Origin: Apostichopus californicus
Taxonomy: Eukaryota; Echinodermata; Holothuroidea; Aspidochirotida; Stichopodidae
DNA: 54,860 nucleotides
Reading direction: 5' to 3'
Assembly: GCA_020650975.1 (NCBI GenBank)
Contig: JAIPMN010003789.1
Coordinates: 1-54,860 of the forward strand
This document shows, in pieces, positions 1 through 9,200 of the stretch (positions are counted from its first letter, which is position 1; each line of letters begins with the position of its first letter). The notes below the pieces were generated by a model. It was not told the origin of the DNA and did no database searches. It worked only from the letters and a program-made list of their open reading frames with translations. A program made the position numbers and the translations under genes.

Positions 1-48
1 ATATTATATTATTATATATTATTATATTATATATATATATATATAATT
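1..48. repeat. AT-rich microsatellite
   Basis: Alternating TAT/ATT runs ending in a pure (AT)n stretch. It lies in an EOGT intron at the left edge of the window. Confidence 0.8.
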
Positions 49-176
49 ATTATTTCTTCTAAATTTCATGTATGTTACAAAAAAGTTAAGAACTATTTTA
101 ATATATGTTGTTACGGAATTAGGTTAATGATAATATATCACCAAATAAGCACACCTGATTAAATTGAGGGACTCAC

Positions 177-238
177 CAATTGTAGACAACTTTCTTCACT
201 TCTATATTTTTATAAGCATCTTCAAGGGCTCTTATCAG
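177..238 (-). CDS. EOGT: EOGT exon 11 of those visible
   Basis: Acceptor TTCCACAG, donor TTG|GTGAGT, 62 nt, enters phase 0 and leaves phase 2. It encodes [10 protein letters not shown] then [10 protein letters not shown], followed by the first two bases of a Trp codon. It aligns with the human [20 protein letters not shown] region. The following exon is off the window. Confidence 0.88.
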
Positions 239-3200
239 CTGTGGAATGTTAAAGGAAATGATATTGAAAATAACCAAGGAAGCTCACAAAAATGATGTTT
301 GAATCAATGTTATGCATAATGATGTCACACTTCACAGAAGTCATATTTATTTGCCAAATTCACCTTCCCTTAGTCCTTGCTATATTGGGCTCCATAAACA
401 TGCAACTTTGCAATTACTTCAAAACAGCAAGAAGAGGAAAGAAGAGAAAGATCAAACCATGGCTGGAAGAGCTCTCACCTTAAAACTTGCATTATTTGCA
501 CATTGTCAAAGTTTAGATGGTAAAGGAATATAAACCATACTGTGTTACAAGGAACGTAACATACTGTGTTACAATTAAAGTACAAGTTAAGCTTCTACAA
601 TTAGGATTTTCCTTCTATTCAATAAAGACTTGATAATATATAAACAAACCATCCGGCAATCATAAAGAAGAAATGTTGCGCAATTTCTTATCAAGTAACA
701 ACTAAAAATGCAAACCAAGTGAATTGCAAGTGTCCTCAGTCAAAAATATAATCTTGAATCCATTAAATAAGCTGAATTAAACTGGACCAATAGAAATGAA
801 GAAGGAAAATCCGAGAAGATAGGGCTGACTAGCCAACCTGACCAACAAAATCAACAATGTGACCCTCATTAATAATGCTAATATACCACAACACATCTCA
901 TCCACTGAAACTGTCAGATTTATCTTAGCTATAGATGTTTATAGAGTTGGGAGTACTCCTTTCAAACTGACTAAAATGGTAACCGTGAAATATTCCAGAA
1001 TAGCTAAAATCAGGTGGAAAGTGCTTCAAAACAGAATCACCTAAATTCAGAAATAATCAAGAAGATGCAAACCTGTTCCAGTGCCTCTAAGAAGGCACTT
1101 TGTGGTACAGACACAATGCCTCTTAGAAGGCACTTCATGATACAGACACAATGCCTCTTAGAAGGCCCTTTGTGATACAGTCACAATGCGTCTTAGAAGG
1201 CACTTCGTGATATAGACACAATGCCTCTTAGAAGGCCCTTTGTGATACAGACACAATGCGTCTTAGAAGGCACTTCGTGATACAGACACAATGTCTCTTA
1301 GAAGGCACTTCGTGATACAGACACAATGCCTCATAGAAGGCACTTCGTGATACAGTCACAATGCCTCTTAGAAGGCACTTGTGATACAGACACAATGTCT
1401 CTTAGAAGGCACTTCGTGATACAGACACAATGCCTCTTAGAAGGCCCTTTGTGATACAGACACAATGCATCTTAGAAGGCACTTCGTGATACAGACACAA
1501 TGTCTCTTAGAAAGCACTTCGTGATACAGACACAATGTCTTCTAGGAGTCACTTTGTGATACAGACACAATGCCTCATAGAAGGCACTTCGTGATACAGA
1601 CACAATGCCTCATAGAAGGCACTTCGTGATATAGACACAATGTCTCTTAGAAGGCGCTTTGTGATACAGACACAATGTCTCTTAGAAGGCACTTTGTGTA
1701 CAGACACAATGCCTCTTAGAAGGCACTTTGTGATACAGACACAAACAAGTGGTTATAACCATTGTTGACTTCTTTTATTCGTTTGAAAAGGTGGTAAACA
1801 AAATAGCTTAACCAATGGGATGTTGGAAGTTGATGTCACTTACCTCATCCTGGTTAACAATATTCCTGTGTTTACTTTGCCTCTCCAAAAATGTGATCCG
1901 AACTTTTCTTCTCTGTTTCAAAAAGGAAAACACAGAATGTTAAAAATGTTTATTAAAACAATTGTTACTATATATCACATCAATTATTGATACATTATCA
2001 CCTTAAGAAAAAAAAAGATCATACTTTTGTTTAATTCTCCAAATCCTAACGTAGATTTTCTTTGTGACATCATTGTAGATGCACATTGTAAAACTTTGCT
2101 TTCATGATTTTCTTCAAATTGAATTCCAGTTTTCTGCTTTCAACTTAGGATGCTTCTTATATATAATAATATTTTCCTCTTATATAGAGCTTTATACCAG
2201 CGATAAGTCTCAAAGCGCTTTACAGACGTTATATTACCCCTGGTCTTTGATAACCTGTCCCAGAGACAATCCCTCCAGTCGGCAGCAGTTATATAGTGCG
2301 CCTAATGACAAGTTACCTCACAGGTACCCATTTAACCCCTGGGTGGAGAGAGGCAATTGAGATAAAGCATCTTGCCTAAGGACACTACGTAATGAACTAG
2401 GCAGGAATCGAACCAGCAATCCTTGGATAACGAGTCCAACGCCTTAGCCAATTGGCCACCATGCTCTCTAAAAGATCTCTCTACCACGCTCTCTTTAAGA
2501 TGATAGCACTACGGTCATCACTATATACATATATATTGATTCAGGGTTTTACTGAAATTACCTGTGGTTTATTTTGTTTTACACCGAGCCTATGAAGGAC
2601 ATGTTGTGAGAAGGCTCTGATTACCTCACTGCCTGAGCAGTGTGGAACCAGAGGCATATTGTAGAAGAAGCCAAACCTCATCCGAGGGAGCAAGCTAAAA
2701 ACAGCTGATTTAACACAAACCTGTGATGTAAAAACAAGCAGAAAAAGGAGGCCAATTTTGAAAATATTAAGAAAAACACTTGTAAACAACTCTCATATGT
2801 CTGGGAGAGTAAAATGTAATGTAAATAAAATCTTATATAGCGCACTACGCGCGATGCATCTGTGCGCTTTACAAACAATCTAGAATATACAATGACATAA
2901 AAACAGTAAATACATAAAACAGTAAATACATATACCATATACAGATATATACAGGAATATGAGATCAAAAAACGATTAAAAGCACTGGTGAAGAGTAAAG
3001 CGATAAAACAGATTGACTACAAAATCTACAATTTGAATGCTAAAAAGTGAAATTTCCAATTGAAGTTAGAACCTAAAAATACACTCATCTGTTCCGCAAA
3101 TACAAGTGTCGAAGATGCATCGCTTATATTATATACTTCACCAGATACTCAAATCAGAAAGAATTGGGATAGATCTGATGTTTTTGGGTTTCCTTTTTTT

Positions 3201-6200
3201 TCCTTCTTTGGGAAGGAAGGAGAAGGTGGAAGAGGGTGGGAGGTTGGGGAATGCATATACAGTGTTGAGAAATTAGAGTGACTTGAGTTTGTAAGACTGT
3301 TCCCTTCGAGAATTTACAGGTGTAAAATCGTTACCTTCTTTCCTTCCCAGCTGTTTAATTTGATAATTGGATTCTGTGTAAAAGCCTCCCAGGTTTGTTC
3401 AAACAGATCTCCATATCCATGATTGCCCTGCAGATGTAAAAAAAGACATCCAGTAGGAAAAAACGATTAGAAGTGAACAAGCTATCGTAGCTTAAGATGT
3501 AATCTAGAGTTTCAAATTCAATGAAGACCAAAACATTATAAAACAAATGGAATTATACGTCCATGGAACATTGATTCGCAGACCTTCATCCCTGAAACCT
3601 CTTCTCATCGCATTATTCCAAGTGTTTGTCAAACCCATTCTGACACCCCAACAGAGAAACATAGATTTAGTAGCCCTATGTATTAAAAGCAGGACATCAA
3701 ATTAAAAAAAAATTAAATAAAGGTTAATATCATGCAGTCTTTTACTATTAGGAGAGCAATAAGCGTCAAATTATTGCAAATGCATAAAAAATTCTTAAAC
3801 TTTTAGTAGCTATAGACATATTGAGTCAAACGTCCATTGATACTTTCTTTTTCCTGCATTGCGTTATGGAGTGAAACACATGATCACATTAAAGCTACCA
3901 CATAAAGTTCATGGATCATCACAATAGTATAAAATTTCCTTCCAACAGCATTTCCTTGCAGACAATACTGCAAGGGCAAGACCGTTTCGATTTTGTAAAT
4001 GTAGCCAAATATTGAAATTCTAAACTTTCATCAAAAGCTAAGAATCTTTATAAAGACAATGATCTGGCTTTTCATGTAGCATCCTATCTACACCTAAATC
4101 CAAATGGCAACAGGAAGTAGGCTCTGAGGGATGCAAGAAAAGTTTAAAGCAGATTCTTACAGAAAAAAAAAACCTGATTTATAGGGGTAATCATTATCAC
4201 CTTCTCACTCTCCTTCTACGATTTCTAAAAAGGAGTGGACTATCAGTATTATCCTTGATATGTATTGGGTAGTGTCAACAATTTGATATTCAACAGACAC
4301 AATCACAAGTTACAGAGAAACTTCTCATTTTAATATCTATGAGATCTGACATTTTGTTGTGCTTAAGGCCAAGGTTCCAATTTCTTCCATGTACTTGATT
4401 TTCTTCCATGTAATGAATATTTCCACATCTACTAAAATTGCCAATAACCTTTGCAGACAAAAAGCATGAGACAATCCACTTTTTGAATTAGAACTATAGC
4501 AAGTTTCTGATTCAGATAGGTCACTAACTGACCTTATAAACCACAAATAGTTTATTTCTGTCATGCAGAATTTTCGGTTTTAACCTCCAACTTTCTGGTA
4601 AATTTTAATCAAATGCTATGTAGTATTACACAATATGATCAAATGTAAACCATCAAAACTAATATATTTTTTTCAGTACTGTTAATATAAATAAGGAAGT
4701 TACTGTTAAACCTACCATATCCCACCAGACGATATTGATGTCTCTTGAAAAGGTTCCATTAATATGCTGAGATAAGTACAGATTGACAAAGTCACAAAAA
4801 TGATGATACATGTTAATCCCTGAGAAGAGCAAAAGACAAAAACCAAATGAGTTTCTTCCATCCGTGATGGTACGAATATGATATTTAAACAGTGACAATC
4901 AAAATATCTTAGGTTCAATGCTGACATAAAATGCAGGGATGTGCCCATGATTTCCTGAGTGCCGGGTATACTGATCCATTTTTGAAGGTGCTCAGATGCC
5001 AAATGCTGGCACTTGTGTAGCTTTTTAAGCACATACACAAGTACTAGTTTTGCTAACAATTTACATTTTTTAATTTTTTTTAGTGAAATATATTACGTAC
5101 CTGGTAAAAGTTATTAGTTTGTTTCAAAGAGATTTTACAAGGGACCGATTGAGAGCCGTAAGTAATGTTTCTCGCATGCATAACTGATGCATTATTAGTC
5201 TGTATGATTTTGGCATAGGCTAGGCGCAATTTATGTTGAAGATATTGTTAGGAATGTCGGGATTTTAGATGAAAATAGTGCTGGACGGGATTCACGATTT
5301 TTAAGACAGTGCTGGGTGGTAATTTTTAGTGCTGGACGGGGCCGCCCAGTGCCGCCCAGCGTGGGCACATCCCTGAATATGTATCTTCTATGTATAGCCC
5401 AGCAGTAACAAACAACAATTGATATATTAAACATCTCGTATTACAGACACCCTTCATACAAGGTGTCAAAGAAAAGGAGATTTGATGGGTTTAAACCTCA
5501 TCAAAGCTTTATAATTTGTTGTGTAGTACAATCTTCATTACATACAATATAATCTGATAACAAATAAACCACAACAGAGAAGAGGCCAAGGTATATTACC
5601 AATGCAAGATTTACAAATACCTGCATCCAGTTTCATGAAATAGGTGGGTTTCTCCAAAACCAAATCGCAGTCATTGAGCTGAAAATCCTCATGTGAAACT
5701 TCTCTGAGTTCACCATACCTGAGCAAAGGGTTAAATATCATAATTTCAGACAAAAATTGATAAGTAATGGAAGGAAATTATTTATAAGCTACAGATTTAG
5801 CTTCTACTGCATGCAATATTGACTGAAAAACGGTACGACTAAGTGAAAATTTCTTTTTGGGGGGGGGGGGGTTTGAAGTTGAAAAATATAAATTCTGCAG
5901 ATACCTTTCCTTTGATCACCACAACAAAAATTCAGAAAGTCTCTTAAATTCACTACAGTAGATTTATATAACAGTGTGAAGTTTAATCAAGTTTCGCATT
6001 TGGATTTTTACTCTGTTTACAAATTTGACCTCTGCTGACCTCAAATGATCTTTGCCCTCCACAAACAAAAACAATAAGATTTTACTTTATACCAAGTATT
6101 AACTTCAAGCTGTACCTTTTGAGTTGTCAAAATTACAAGCAAGTGTGTAACAGACACAGACATGCCATGACCATCACATGGATTTTTTTTTGCCATGTTG

Positions 6201-9200
6201 GCAAGGAATCAAGTAGCCTTTATGAACCTATCCTAAGAACAAAGTATTTATTAAAGCAACACTAGAATTAAAAATGACTGAAAAAAATCTCTTACCACGA
6301 TTGTAAAGTGGAGAAGTGCTCATTCTGAGTTAAAAGATAATCTTTGTTGACAACACAGTTTCCTTTCATTATACCAGGTGTTTCAAAGGCTGCAACACTG
6401 AACCTGTTTATTAAAACAAGACAATATTAAGACAATAAGACAAAATTAAGACAATATTTAAGACAAGACAATATTAAGAAACTGCTAGTCCTGGCAACAT
6501 CATGAAAATTCCCAACAAAAATCACATTCTTACCTTCTTTTTCTTCTATACCCTCAATGCTTTAAAAACAGACACTATTTCCTCACAAAAATGTCCTGCT
6601 TCGAGGACAACCACTTGATGTCTTTTATCTGTAAAGCAGTAGAGTGTTCCTCGGTGTCTATATAATCTACTAAATGTGGGCATACATATTACTCCCATAG
6701 CTACCCATTATAGTAAACTACACCAATAAGTTGCACTAGGATATTTTAAAACTCACAAAGAATCATAAAGTAACTTGTTAGGACAATAGAAATACAACCA
6801 CTTGATGTCTTTTATCTGACGGAGTAGAGTGTTCCACTGTGTCTAGATATCCTATTAAATGTGGGCAAACGTACTACTCCCATACCTGCCTATTATAGTA
6901 AACTACATCAATAAGTTGCACTAGGATATTTTAATACTCAAAAGGATCATAAAATAACTTGTTAGGAGACTAGAAATACAAAGACTCTTCCATTTGGTAT
7001 GTTCAAGTTGAAACAAAAAACATTTTGATAGCCACAATTTATAGAGAACTGGTTTACTTCATGTTAAATCGTCAATTAACACTCAACTTAAATGTATACT
7101 TTAATAAAGGACTACATACAAAACTTTAAATTAATCTGGTATTTCCAACAGAATAATAGCAAATCGATAATGACATTAACATACAAAAGAGTGTTGAAGA
7201 AGTTAAACAGAGAAAAACGACATTTGGTTCTGTTATTTGCATTGTTTATATCACAAGTGTTTGACGTTGCAAAAAAACCTTTTCAAAGGATGTCTATTGC
7301 ATGGTATTGTTGTTGAATAGACTTGAGGTAGGCACAGGATACTTACTTTTCAACAGGTTTTTCAAATCTGTATCCTGTAAAATCAAGCATTAAATTCTCT
7401 GCAAGGCAGTGTCGTATGAAAGTTGAACAAGTTAACTTTGATATATGCTGCATTAAAGAGGGAAAGAAATGGGTAAAAATAAAATTGTCTTGTTTATCAA
7501 TCTATTCTGAAGCCAGTTGACTTAAAAATTATTTTTTAAGTCTTCACAGAGTGTCTGATATTTGAAACTCTTCTTGGTTAAATAGGAGATATTTCAGTGA
7601 AGCAAGATGTTTATTGAATTTAGGAAAACTGTCTCATTCAGTGATATGCTGTGTATAATAAAAAGACTCAGTTATCAAATGGGTACTGAATCATGTTATT
7701 CTAAAAAAAACTATAATACTTCATATTACATCACTCCCCTTACCCCTGGCCACATTCCTATCCTTTCTCTTCACATTCTCTAGACCCTCTCCTGACCCAC
7801 TCCAACCCCCCCCCCTTTATCCCTAACTTTCTTCTTTGCCATCCCTTAAAGGGAGTGAAGACTCGCGCACAAAGAAATGCCTGATGCCGGTAATCTGTCT
7901 TGGAATGAGGTGTAACAGAAGTGTTAGACACCACCATCGACCCCAGAAAATACACACACAGCTTTGCTAACGTCGGTAATTAGACACTAGTGTACAGTCA
8001 ATACATGCAGCTACGGTCAATACCCACAACACAGTGTACATAGCAGGGATGGACATCTCAGTTCCAGATAACAAGGCATCACGTTTCATTACTGTCTGCA
8101 TTTTGTAGCGACAAGAAAAAAACTTCACTTGCAAGCAACTGAAAGTTTAATTTTTCAGAGGGCTGCACACCACCTTAGTTCTCTTCCATTCCTTAAATAC
8201 TACGGAGGAATGCAAGTAATGTCAGTCAGTTGTTGTCAACTATTGATGATGTTTGACAGAAGAAAGGTCATCATACCTGCTCTAACTTTTGGCTACAAAT
8301 CTCTTTCATTGAATTCTTCTCTTCTCTGACAAATCCAAAATCTGTTCGATTCCAGTATTTCCTTCTCTGCTCTTCCAAAGAATTGGCCCTAGAAAACAAA
8401 AGAATATATTTTAATGCAAAAATAAAGACAAAATTGCAAACAAAAACAGCTTTGTCTACATAATTTCACAAGGCATAGCAAAGGCACAATACTAAGTAAC
8501 AGTTCAGCAAAATGAGATATGGCGAAAGGGCCACAAGAGCTGTGAGTTTTTACGTTATCATGTTGCATAAGCCTTTGAAGTTACCTTAAAGCTTTTGCAG
8601 CAACTGCTCAACAAAGAAAAACTGGAGTGTAATATGTCATTTGAAGACATGTAAGAAAGGAGAGAAATAAATGCATGTCCAGATATAGTGATCTTGGTGT
8701 GAGGTTGATGAACTCATAAGTAGCAAATTTTCTGGAAATCATAGATTTTCTTTAAAATTGAGTATGTTTTCTGTACCACAAGTTTTGAATTTTTTTTTTA
8801 AAAATCCACAAAAAATACAGCCTCCATATAATGCTTTGCTTTAAGTCTGAAATATTGATCATGTAAAGAAAATGAGAGGTGAATGTGGGGGTAGGTGAAG
8901 AAGTCATGACAATGAAACATGGCTCCAACTTACAGCGAGCTTACATTTTTGATATGAGGAAAGGGTGTGAAGTAAAATGTCCCCAATTTTATGCTGACCC
9001 TGTTAACATCTCTTTGTTTAAGCTACTTATATCAGACATACAGTCAAGACATAGAACCAGCAAGACCAGAGAAGAATACAAATCTAAGCTCTAGTTTTGA
9101 ACTTGATATTAGATTTCAACTTGAAGAAACTTAAGGATTGGTTTAGTACAGTTTAGTTTAGTTCAGTTCAAACAACACCCTGTAAGATGAAATATCAAAA

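Noticed and set aside
1077-1745. CRISPR-like array
   Set aside because: Units are contiguous direct repeats without unique spacers, in an animal intron. The same holds for 33186-33455.
2400-2470. Functional tRNA-Thr gene on the minus strand
   Set aside because: The A and B boxes are present, but the T stem has a mismatch, the acceptor stem is not evident and a SINE body follows directly.
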